Shown piece by piece: positions 7,074-13,688 of a stretch of DNA of 35,219 nucleotides. The notes beneath the pieces were generated by a model, which was not told where the DNA came from, did not search any database, and worked only from the letters and a program-made list of their open reading frames with translations. The translations under genes and the position numbers were made by a program. The DNA comes from a virus. The stretch is from positions 1 to 35,219 of IMG/VR virus record IMGVR_UViG_3300027977_000102, one strand, 5' to 3'. The first letter of the stretch is position 1. Every line of letters begins with the position of its first letter.

Positions 7074-7984
7074 AACAGTATCATGACTTACTGCAAGACA
7101 TTTTAATTAACGGTGAAGAGAAGGATGATCGGACCGGCGTCGGCACTATCAGCGTCTTTGCCCGTCAATTGCGATTCGACTTGACAAAAGGCTTTCCGGC
7201 TGTTACAACTAAGAAGCTAGCATGGAAATCTGTAGTTAGTGAACTACTTTGGTTTTTGGAAGGGAGCAATGATGAGCGCAGACTTGCTGAGATTTTATAC
7301 GGAAGACCAGACTCAGAGCGTAGTACGATCTGGACAGGAAACGCTACAGCAGACTATTGGACTCCTAAAGCAAAGTTTTCCGGAGATTTGGGAAGGGTGT
7401 ATGGAGTTCAGTGGCGGCATTGGAGACGGGGACCTAACGTCACAGCCGACGATGTAGTCCATCAGGACGAATTTGGCGCATGGTTTACTACCCCAATTGA
7501 GATTATGAATGACATTGATCAGATTGCAAATCTGATTGAAGGACTCAAGACTGATCCAAACGGACGTAGGCACATCCTTAGTGCATGGAACGTCGGGGAG
7601 TTAGATCAGATGGCTTTACCTCCGTGTCATGTAATGAGTCAATTCTACGTGAGCAATGGAAAGTTAAGCTGTCATATGTATCAGCGTAGCGTTGATGTGT
7701 TTCTTGGCTTGCCTTTCAATATTGCTTCTTATGCTTTGCTTACTCACATGATTGCTCAGGTATGTGACCTAGGGGTAGGGGAACTCATAATTTCAACCGG
7801 CGACACGCATATCTATAAGAATCATGTTGATCAGGTTAATGAGCAGTTGAGTAGAGAAGAATACCCATTACCTGCACTTTCTATCAACCTTGAGATAAAA
7901 GATATTGACAAATTCTCAATGGATGATATAATGCTAGTTGACTATGAGTGTCACGCATCAATCAAGGCAGAAATGGCAGTCTAA
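7070..7984 (+). CDS. td: Thymidylate synthase
   Basis: A 304-residue ThyA-type enzyme converting dUMP to dTMP with methylene-tetrahydrofolate. The catalytic cysteine is C186 in LPPCHV. The substrate-binding segments DDRTGVGT (19-26), CHMYQRSVDVFLGLPFN (about 201-217) and GDTHIY are all present. The ATG at 7070 overlaps the DHFR stop (ATGA); a TTG four codons upstream is less likely. Unlike T4 td, I see no intron. It restores the folate used by its neighbour's reaction and supplies thymidine for replication. Confidence 0.97.
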   Translation: MKQYHDLLQDILINGEEKDDRTGVGTISVFARQLRFDLTKGFPAVTTKKLAWKSVVSELLWFLEGSNDERRLAEILYGRPDSERSTIWTGNATADYWTPKAKFSGDLGRVYGVQWRHWRRGPNVTADDVVHQDEFGAWFTTPIEIMNDIDQIANLIEGLKTDPNGRRHILSAWNVGELDQMALPPCHVMSQFYVSNGKLSCHMYQRSVDVFLGLPFNIASYALLTHMIAQVCDLGVGELIISTGDTHIYKNHVDQVNEQLSREEYPLPALSINLEIKDIDKFSMDDIMLVDYECHASIKAEMAV

Positions 7985-8002
7985 TGTTAAAAAGGAATTA
8001 TA

Positions 8003-9031
8003 ATGTCTAAAACTATTCTCGTTACAGGCGGTGCAGGGTTTATTGCACATCATGTTATTGATACCGTCCTTGCAACTACAGACTGGAATATCGTTTCTCT
8101 TGATCGGTTGGACTACTCAGGCAATCTCAATCGCCTCAATGAAGTCGTGATGAAGTATCCCGAACAGGAACGTAAGCGTGTCAAGGTAGTGCATCACGAT
8201 CTAAAGGCAGAACTCAATCCGCAAATCCGTCAGTTGGTCGGTTCTGTTGACTATATCGCACACCTTGCTGCAGGGTCTCACGTTGATCGTTCAATTGACT
8301 ATCCAATGGAATTCATTCTAGATAACGTCGTAGGTACTGCTAATATTCTTGAGTTTGCGCGCCAGCAAGATAACCTCGAGCGGTTCATTTATTTCTCTAC
8401 AGATGAAATCTTCGGACCCGCCCCTGAAGGCGTCAAGTATCGTGAAAATGATCGATACAATTCGACCAATCCATACTCTGCTTCAAAGGCCGGTGGTGAG
8501 GAGCTTGTCGTAGCATACGAAAATACCTATAAGGTACCGGCTATCATCACTCATACTATGAACGTATTCGGCGAACGTCAGCATCCGGAGAAGTATATTC
8601 CGCTGTGCATTAAGAAGTCTCGTGACGGGGAACTCGTTACAATCCATTCGAACCCTGAAAAGACTAAGGCAGGATCACGGCATTACATCCATGCTGCTGA
8701 TGTTTCAGACGCTCTTATGTTCCTGCTAGATTATCGGGGTATGGATACCCTTGAAGCAGACTACGGTGGCGCCAAGTGTCAGAAGTTCAATATCGTAGGG
8801 GCTGAGGAGCTAGATAATCTTGAACTGGCTCAGATTATTGCTGAGGCTCAGGGAAAGACTCTTAACTATGAAATGGTTGACTTCCATTCACAGCGACCCG
8901 GTCACGATCTGCGATATGCTCTTGACGGCTTCAAGATGAAGTCAATGGGTTGGACACCGCAGCCTGTTCGTGAACGCCTCGGGCAGGTCATCGACTGGTC
9001 ACTGGAAAATAATCGCTGGTTGATGGCATAA
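8003..9031 (+). CDS. NAD-dependent sugar-nucleotide dehydratase (RmlB-like extended SDR)
   Basis: A 342-residue extended short-chain dehydrogenase. The nucleotide-binding motif is TGGAGFI (8-14), the catalytic acid motif is STDE (132-135), and the active-site pair is Y158/K162 in YSASK. SHVDRSI (92-98) and the STDE/IFG stretch are typical of dTDP-glucose 4,6-dehydratase. It should make a 4-keto-6-deoxy sugar nucleotide or a related product. AAAGGA precedes the ATG. No partner epimerase, reductase or glycosyltransferase is visible here, so the product is unknown; surface-sugar or DNA-sugar modification are both possible. Confidence 0.85.
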   Translation: MSKTILVTGGAGFIAHHVIDTVLATTDWNIVSLDRLDYSGNLNRLNEVVMKYPEQERKRVKVVHHDLKAELNPQIRQLVGSVDYIAHLAAGSHVDRSIDYPMEFILDNVVGTANILEFARQQDNLERFIYFSTDEIFGPAPEGVKYRENDRYNSTNPYSASKAGGEELVVAYENTYKVPAIITHTMNVFGERQHPEKYIPLCIKKSRDGELVTIHSNPEKTKAGSRHYIHAADVSDALMFLLDYRGMDTLEADYGGAKCQKFNIVGAEELDNLELAQIIAEAQGKTLNYEMVDFHSQRPGHDLRYALDGFKMKSMGWTPQPVRERLGQVIDWSLENNRWLMA

Positions 9032-9055
9032 CCAAAAAAAGTATCTGGAAAAGCA

Positions 9056-9247
9056 ATGAACAGAGAACAAATTATTAATAGTATGTGTCTCACCTATAGA
9101 CACGACTATGGTCTCATTATCAGCGAAGACGATAAAATGTACACGTTGAGCAGCGGTGTCACTGAACTTGAGCGCAAAAACATTTGGAATACCATGGCTC
9201 AAATCTTTGACAACGATATCGCTCCCCATATGGAATTCAAAGTATAA
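9056..9247 (+). CDS. Small conserved hypothetical protein
   Basis: A 63-residue protein with the N-terminus MNREQIINSMCLTYRHDYG and an ending in IAPHMEFKV. It has a GGAAA sequence before its ATG and follows the dehydratase by 24 bases. I recognise it as a recurrent small phage protein of unknown role. No membrane segment or catalytic motif. Confidence 0.65.
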   Translation: MNREQIINSMCLTYRHDYGLIISEDDKMYTLSSGVTELERKNIWNTMAQIFDNDIAPHMEFKV

Positions 9248-9270
9248 ATTTTGATCTAAACGGGGTTCAT

Positions 9271-9278
9271 GATAAATA
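9271..9278 (+). promoter_or_regulatory. T4-late-like promoter box (GATAAATA)
   Basis: GATAAATA differs from the T4 late box TATAAATA only at the first base. It lies 43 bases before the spanin pair, which is expected to be expressed late. Confidence 0.7.
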
Positions 9279-9321
9279 AAGTTAAGACTTTTTACGTACA
9301 GAAAAGGACATAACTAATATC

Positions 9322-9783
9322 ATGAATGTATTTTGGCTCATCGCATTTCTACCGCACTTCGTTATCCCGTTACTAATCGTAGCTGGTATCGCAGGCCTGC
9401 TAGCAGCGTCATTTGCTAGCAAGATTCCGTTCATTGCTCAATACCACCTTCCAGTCAAGCTTGTTTCCTTGGTTCTACTCGTATGCGGTGTCTATCTACA
9501 GGGCGCATCAGACTATAAAGCAGCTACCGACAAAGCGGTGTCCGAACTTCAAGTAAAGCTAGCCCAAGCTGAAGCAAAGTCTGCACAAACAAATACCGAA
9601 ATCGTCGAGAGAATCGTGCAAGACACTCGGGTAATCCGCCAGCAGGGCGAGACTGTCATTCAGTATATTGATCGTGAAGTTGTCAAGTATGACAACACAT
9701 GTGAAGTTCCTGCTGAAGTCATCCGCGCTCACAATGCAGCAGCAACACTGAACGCTGCTAGATTAGACGGAGAAGAGCAGTGA
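9322..9783 (+). CDS. Inner-membrane spanin (Rz-like)
   Basis: A 153-residue membrane protein with hydrophobic segments at about 4-33 and 46-62, followed by a long periplasmic coiled coil (about 68-130) rich in Ala, Gln, Glu and Val. This is the plan of an i-spanin, which links to an outer-membrane lipoprotein and fuses the membranes at lysis, although most have one membrane segment and this one appears to have two. It overlaps the next gene (GTGA at 9780), which encodes a small lipoprotein: the classic Rz/Rz1 arrangement. A late-like promoter lies upstream. Holin and endolysin are not visible here. Confidence 0.75.
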   Translation: MNVFWLIAFLPHFVIPLLIVAGIAGLLAASFASKIPFIAQYHLPVKLVSLVLLVCGVYLQGASDYKAATDKAVSELQVKLAQAEAKSAQTNTEIVERIVQDTRVIRQQGETVIQYIDREVVKYDNTCEVPAEVIRAHNAAATLNAARLDGEEQ

Positions 9784-10052
9784 AAAAGTTGATGCTTCTC
9801 CCGCTCGTATTACTATCAGGTTGTGCTATCCACGCTGTCCCTGTCACTGCTACTTTTCCAGAAGCCCCGGCGACACTACAAGAAAAATGTGCTGTGCTTA
9901 AAGAAGCTACTGAGGGTATGCCACTTAGCCAGTATACTAGGACTGTGGTTGACAACTACATGCTATATCATGAATGCAGCCGCAAGGTAGAAGGTTGGCA
10001 GGAGTGGTACGACAGGCAAAAAGAAATATTTGAGGCTGCTGCCGAAAAGTAA
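9780..10052 (+). CDS. Outer-membrane spanin lipoprotein (Rz1-like)
   Basis: A 90-residue protein with a short charged start, a hydrophobic signal and the lipobox LLSGC (C15), indicating export and lipidation. The mature part is periplasmic and ends in helical, charged sequence that can pair with the i-spanin coiled coil. The GTG start overlaps the upstream TGA. The lipoprotein call is clear; the spanin role comes from pairing with the upstream gene. It is larger than lambda Rz1, and starts after rather than inside the partner gene. Confidence 0.75.
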   Translation: MKKLMLLPLVLLSGCAIHAVPVTATFPEAPATLQEKCAVLKEATEGMPLSQYTRTVVDNYMLYHECSRKVEGWQEWYDRQKEIFEAAAEK

Positions 10053-10067
10053 ATTGGGTCTTCCTCT

Positions 10068-10075
10068 GATAAATA
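10068..10075 (+). promoter_or_regulatory. T4-late-like promoter box (GATAAATA)
   Basis: GATAAATAC lies 22 bases before a virion gene whose message carries GGAAGG. The same box and following C recur at 13164 and 31341. Confidence 0.75.
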
Positions 10076-10097
10076 CTTAATAAGACGGAAGGCTAAC

Positions 10098-10661
10098 ATG
10101 AGTACAACGCCACTTTATTCACAAGAAGTTATCAACATCGGAGCCAATCCTAACGATGGCGAAGGTGATCCGTTACGTGTTGCGTTTAGTAAAGTCAATA
10201 ACAACTTTTCTAACCTATTCCAGACATTTCTTAACTCCACGGTTTCATATTCATTCGGTAATACTGCCGGACAGGTAATCTTCGAAACTCCTGCCAATAC
10301 GTTTACCCAAGGACAATTCTACATCAAGTCTACTAACGGTGGTACACAAGTTAGCCAGTCTATTCAGTTGTTCGCACAGATCAAGAATGATCTCACTGAT
10401 GTTAAGTTTACTGGGTATGGCTCAACCTTCTTTGGTAATGCAATCTCAAGATATGACATGAACGTGAACAACATCACCGGTAATGTCGAAATCTTAGTCA
10501 ATCCTTTGACTTCTGCCGACCTAACGCACTATGTTGCTTCACAAATCATGTGGGAAGGTCCAAACATTGCAGGAATGTATCTTTCACCAGACGGATACGG
10601 TGCAAATTCCTCAGTAGCTACAGAAACATCAGTTCCTATCACAACCGAACAACCTTCATGA
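10098..10661 (+). CDS. Virion structural protein, tail or fibre type
   Basis: A 187-residue protein. The N-terminal segment INIGANPNDGEGDPLRVAF followed by KVNNNFSNLF is a signature repeatedly found in T4-like baseplate and fibre proteins. The rest is rich in Thr, Ser, Asn and Gly with alternating strand-like segments, as in beta-rich virion proteins. A late-like promoter and GGAAGG lie just upstream. Its stop overlaps the first of three putative internal head proteins. The exact virion location is unknown. Confidence 0.75.
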   Translation: MSTTPLYSQEVINIGANPNDGEGDPLRVAFSKVNNNFSNLFQTFLNSTVSYSFGNTAGQVIFETPANTFTQGQFYIKSTNGGTQVSQSIQLFAQIKNDLTDVKFTGYGSTFFGNAISRYDMNVNNITGNVEILVNPLTSADLTHYVASQIMWEGPNIAGMYLSPDGYGANSSVATETSVPITTEQPS

Positions 10662-11062
10662 GAGCGTACGAATTCATTACCGAACAACGATTAGATCAAG
10701 TACATGATGGACTTGATGTGGCGAATAAATCGTTGCCCAATACCTATGTCATTCCTGAATTAAAAAATAATGATTTCTATGAGTTGTATCGTTTCGGTGT
10801 TGCTATAGCGGCAGTCCGAGGTGAACAGGGACTTGATGACGGTGTGCTGAGCGGGGATGAACCAGAGTTCAGGGCAGAAACTTCCTGGGGAGAACAGCAG
10901 ATTGTAAGTTCATTTGATCCTAATGTAGGACAGATAATTGACAAAGCATTAGCTAAAGTAGGCAAGAGTGGTAAAAAAGAGGTAAGCTCTCCGAGTAGTG
11001 ATGAAATGGATGATACGGGCACCGGATCACCGATGAAGCCTTTCAGAGGATATAAAAGGTGA
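10658..11062 (+). CDS. Putative internal head protein 1, capsid-targeting N-terminus
   Basis: A 134-residue protein starting MRAYEFITEQ. This resembles the T4 internal-protein targeting peptide (MKTYQEFIAEA in IPIII), and ITE fits the (L/I)xE site of prohead protease gp21. It is the first of three tandem relatives; all end in a short basic tail (here SPMKPFRGYKR). The middle has a conserved aromatic segment, then acidic residues. The start is set by the ATGA overlap with the virion gene; a longer reading frame from 10550 is rejected. Proteins with such leaders are packed in the capsid and may be injected. The activity is unknown. Confidence 0.7.
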   Translation: MRAYEFITEQRLDQVHDGLDVANKSLPNTYVIPELKNNDFYELYRFGVAIAAVRGEQGLDDGVLSGDEPEFRAETSWGEQQIVSSFDPNVGQIIDKALAKVGKSGKKEVSSPSSDEMDDTGTGSPMKPFRGYKR

Positions 11063-11439
11063 GAGCATACGAGTTCATCACAGAACAGGACAACGGTACT
11101 GTTTCCGGCAAATTATCTAAACGCCAGCAGCAATCCACTGTTGGTTTAAACGTCTTTGCTATTAGTCAGTACGATAGAACGTATGACCTAAATAGAGTTA
11201 TGATGGCAGTTGCAGCAACTGACGGTGAAATTGAACCCAACATAGATCAAGAAAGTTGGGTAGGTAAACAAAATACTGCACATCCTTATACTGAAGTAGA
11301 GCAGAAAATGTTAGAAAAAGCATTTAAAGCGGCAGGGGTTCCCTTTAAGGATTTGAATAAAGGTGATCTAGCAAGTAGAGAGTTAGACAGCACTCAGTCT
11401 AAAAGCCCGATGAATCCGTTTAAAGGATATAAGAAGTGA
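11059..11439 (+). CDS. Putative internal head protein 2, capsid-targeting N-terminus
   Basis: A 126-residue paralogue starting MRAYEFITEQD, with the same probable ITE cleavage site. It shares with the third copy a core of DRTYDLNRVMMAVA, then WVGKQNTAHPYTEVE, then ELDS. The basic end SPMNPFKGYKK matches the first copy. The GTG start overlaps the upstream TGA (GTGA). The core pattern of helix, gap and aromatic-proline turn suggests a small conserved fold. The two later copies are closer to each other than to the first. Function unknown; packaging is inferred from the leader. Confidence 0.7.
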   Translation: MRAYEFITEQDNGTVSGKLSKRQQQSTVGLNVFAISQYDRTYDLNRVMMAVAATDGEIEPNIDQESWVGKQNTAHPYTEVEQKMLEKAFKAAGVPFKDLNKGDLASRELDSTQSKSPMNPFKGYKK

Positions 11440-11828
11440 GGGCACATGAGTTTGTAAGTGAGGCCAAGGGCAAAGTTCCAAAGAGACATGATAAGGCTCA
11501 GCCCGGCGCTTACAAGTTTATGGATAACGGTACTGATAGGACATATCACTTAAATCAAATCATGAAAGCGGTGGCTATGGCAGACGGCTCATCTACCAAA
11601 GCACTCAAGATGGATGATGAGAGTTTTGCCGGTAAGAACAATCTAGCTTATCCCTATAGTGAGTTAGAACATAACATGATGCAGCAAGCTTTTAACACTG
11701 TATCTCCGACCCAAGCTAAACAAATGATTAAGAGTAGAGATAGTAGCGAGTTAGACAGTGTTAACAAAACGAGTCCAGTTGCTGCAAGACCCAAAGACTT
11801 TAGAAAAATAATATCTCATCGTAGATAG
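11436..11828 (+). CDS. Putative internal head protein 3, capsid-targeting N-terminus
   Basis: A 130-residue paralogue starting MRAHEFVSEAK, where VSE replaces ITE at the probable prohead-protease site. The core DRTYHLNQIMKAVAMADG and FAGKNNLAYPYSELE matches copy 2. The tail is basic but differs (FRKIISHRR). The GTG start overlaps the upstream stop. Three copies joined by 4-base overlaps point to tandem duplication and divergence. These may be packaged effector or DNA-associated proteins, as in T4, but no enzymatic motif is visible. Confidence 0.7.
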   Translation: MRAHEFVSEAKGKVPKRHDKAQPGAYKFMDNGTDRTYHLNQIMKAVAMADGSSTKALKMDDESFAGKNNLAYPYSELEHNMMQQAFNTVSPTQAKQMIKSRDSSELDSVNKTSPVAARPKDFRKIISHRR

Positions 11829-11836
11829 CATAAGTA
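11829..11836 (+). promoter_or_regulatory. Possible late promoter box (CATAAGTA)
   Basis: One base away from the ATAAATA core seen elsewhere. It ends five bases before the ATG at 11842, the same spacing as at 13689 and 15255. Its core has a G where the others have A, so it is weaker evidence. Confidence 0.35.
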
Positions 11837-11841
11837 ATTTT

Positions 11842-12474
11842 ATGGAAACGGTGGCATACGTATACAAGTGGGTTCACATCCCTACTGATAAATGGTATAT
11901 TGGTTCTAGAACACGAGTAGGGTCACATCCTAATGATGGATATTACTGCTCTAGTAAGACAGTTAAGCCCCTTATTCTTGCAAATCCTAATGATTGGAAG
12001 CGTGAAATAATCGCAACAGGTGATCCATTTGAAATGCGTGATTTAGAAACTACGCTGTTACAGGATGCTAATGCAAAGCACGATGATACTAGCTTTAACC
12101 AGCATAACAATGACCGTTCCCCGGTTAGAACAGGTATTCTTCATACTCCTCAATCCATAGAAAAAATGAAAGGACCTAGACACTCTTTAGGTCCCCAGTC
12201 CTCGGAACACATAGAAAAGCGCATTGCACCCAAACGAGGCGTACCTAGACCTGATCTCGGTAACAACAACCGCACTAGAACCGGCGCGAAAAATCCAAAC
12301 TTCGGTAAAACACAGTCGGACGAATGGAAGTTAAAAAATAGCCTAGCTAACCAAAAACCAAAGAATAAAGTGTCCTGTCCACATTGCGGCACGGCCGGCG
12401 GCGAAGGCATCATGCAAAGATGGCACTTTGATAATTGCAAACTTAAGAAAGAAAATATATATGATAGACGTTAA
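11842..12474 (+). CDS. GIY-YIG family endonuclease with zinc-binding C-terminus
   Basis: A 210-residue protein. The N-terminal GIY-YIG-like domain has AYVYKW (5-10) and KWYIGSRT (17-24), the strand pair carrying the catalytic tyrosines, followed by conserved CSSKTVKPLI. The central part has basic, Pro/Gly/Asn-rich repeats like DNA-binding modules (NUMOD-like) of homing endonucleases. The C-terminus has CPHCGTAGG and RWHFDNC, a four-ligand zinc site. These are typical of Seg-type free-standing homing endonucleases in T4-like phages. It lies between internal-protein genes and a methyltransferase. Mobility is inferred; target unknown. Confidence 0.8.
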   Translation: METVAYVYKWVHIPTDKWYIGSRTRVGSHPNDGYYCSSKTVKPLILANPNDWKREIIATGDPFEMRDLETTLLQDANAKHDDTSFNQHNNDRSPVRTGILHTPQSIEKMKGPRHSLGPQSSEHIEKRIAPKRGVPRPDLGNNNRTRTGAKNPNFGKTQSDEWKLKNSLANQKPKNKVSCPHCGTAGGEGIMQRWHFDNCKLKKENIYDRR

Positions 12475-13159
12475 CCAAACCATTGATATTGTTAAACTTC
12501 GCTTTTATAATGATTGGTTGTATAATAACCACATCCACGATGAAGGTGATAGCCAGTTTCACAAGGTCTTAACTACGCAGATCGTAGAGACATATGTTGA
12601 CCCTCTCAATCTTGCCAAAGATGCACACATCCTTGATCTAGGCTGCGGTCCGGGATATTTTCTTGATGAGATGGCCACTAGGGGCTACACTAATCTAACG
12701 GGAATAACACTCAGTCCCGGAGATCAGTCTATCTGTAAAAGCAAGGGCCACACTGTCAAGGGATACGACTTGTCGTTCCTACCACAGCAAGACGGATACT
12801 ATGACGAATCAGTTGACTTTATCTTCCTTCGTCACGCTCTTGAACATTCACCCTATCCCATCTTCTCATTGATGGAATATAATCGTATTCTTAAGCAGGG
12901 TTCGAAGATTTACATCGAAGTTCCTGCTCCTGACTGTGAAAGACAACACGAGTTTAACCTAAACCACTATAGTATTTTTGGGTCAACTCAGTTGAGTGCG
13001 TTGCTTACTCGTTGTGGATTCAATATCGATTTGTTCAATAACCTAGAGTTTGATTTGTCAGTTCCTAATTTGGAAAACCCAGATGAAGAACCAAAGAAGA
13101 TGACTGAAAAGTACTATTGCATCGTTGCTACTAAAGCAAGACCCTTAGATATCAAATAA
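12461..13159 (+). CDS. Class I SAM-dependent methyltransferase
   Basis: A 232-residue methyltransferase of the Methyltransf_11/UbiE type. Motif I is LDLGCGPG (58-65). The acidic and post-motif segments follow, with FLRHALEHSPYP (about 124-135) matching the usual HxLEH region and YIEVPAPD further on. The substrate is probably a small molecule or sugar, because there is no DNA-recognition domain or NPPY/PC motif. The ATG at 12461 is preferred over an upstream ATG because homologous sequence starts near the first helix. It overlaps the endonuclease end by 14 bases. A terminator lies after the stop. Confidence 0.8.
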   Translation: MIDVNQTIDIVKLRFYNDWLYNNHIHDEGDSQFHKVLTTQIVETYVDPLNLAKDAHILDLGCGPGYFLDEMATRGYTNLTGITLSPGDQSICKSKGHTVKGYDLSFLPQQDGYYDESVDFIFLRHALEHSPYPIFSLMEYNRILKQGSKIYIEVPAPDCERQHEFNLNHYSIFGSTQLSALLTRCGFNIDLFNNLEFDLSVPNLENPDEEPKKMTEKYYCIVATKARPLDIK

Positions 13160-13163
13160 GTAA

Positions 13164-13171
13164 GATAAATA
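13164..13171 (+). promoter_or_regulatory. T4-late-like promoter box (GATAAATA)
   Basis: GATAAATAC starts five bases after the methyltransferase stop and overlaps the 5' arm of the terminator at 13169. It should serve the virion gene at 13201. Confidence 0.7.
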
Positions 13172-13200
13172 CTCTCATAGAAATGTGAGAGTATTTTTTT
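13169..13200 (+). terminator. Rho-independent terminator overlapping a late promoter
   Basis: ATACTCTCA (13169-13177) pairs with TGAGAGTAT (13186-13194), a 9-base-pair stem with an 8-base loop, followed by TTTTTTT (13194-13200). It should end messages from the methyltransferase gene. The next gene's ATG follows the T tract directly. Confidence 0.8.
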
Positions 13201-13665
13201 ATGGCTGAGCCCGATCCAAGTAACGTAGCACCCTGGTATCTACGCAATATTAACCAAGCGTTAGAACTCAATGAAGCTACGGGGCAAGTATTTGTTCGTA
13301 CCGGCTTTGAAGGGAACATTATCATTAGTGGTAATGTCACTATTCCTGGTAATGTGGATGCACATGTTTCCGAAATAGGAACTAGCGGAGAACTCACTGT
13401 TCCTTGGATGCCAGTCAGCATTGATGGCAACAGTAATGTCACTATAGCAGGCGGCAATGTCAATGCTGCTGTTACTGGTACCGTAGTGTATGCAGGTTTA
13501 ACCAGCAGCCGTGATGAAGTTGAAATTGGCGATGACATTAAGAAAAGACTGCAACTATGGCGTTATGCTAATGGTACACCCAGTACACTAACACTTGCTG
13601 TAGCGTACACATCTACTAATGCAGATTTGTTGTGGAAAATGGGCTGGGAAGAACTTACTAACTAA
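13201..13665 (+). CDS. Putative virion protein with beta-rich GNV repeats
   Basis: A 154-residue protein, conserved in T4-like environmental phages. It starts MAEPDPSNVAPWYLRNINQAL, then has short glycine/asparagine/valine strands such as GNVTIPGNV and GNSNVTIAGGNV that suggest stacked beta strands, as in fibre or neck proteins. A late-like promoter lies upstream, and the terminase gene follows. The ATG has no Shine-Dalgarno sequence because a terminator T tract occupies that space. The virion role is inferred from composition, promoter and neighbours. Confidence 0.7.
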   Translation: MAEPDPSNVAPWYLRNINQALELNEATGQVFVRTGFEGNIIISGNVTIPGNVDAHVSEIGTSGELTVPWMPVSIDGNSNVTIAGGNVNAAVTGTVVYAGLTSSRDEVEIGDDIKKRLQLWRYANGTPSTLTLAVAYTSTNADLLWKMGWEELTN

Positions 13666-13675
13666 TTGTACTCTC

Positions 13676-13683
13676 ACTAAATA
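13676..13683 (+). promoter_or_regulatory. T4-late-like promoter box (ACTAAATA)
   Basis: TAAATAC ends five bases before the terminase ATG at 13689. The first two bases differ from the consensus. The spacing would give an essentially leaderless terminase message. Confidence 0.55.
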
Positions 13684-13688
13684 CTACT

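Noticed and set aside
10550-10657. Upstream extension of the first internal head protein
   Set aside because: It overlaps the virion gene by over 100 bases, and the ATGA at 10658 starts the conserved MRAYEFITE leader.
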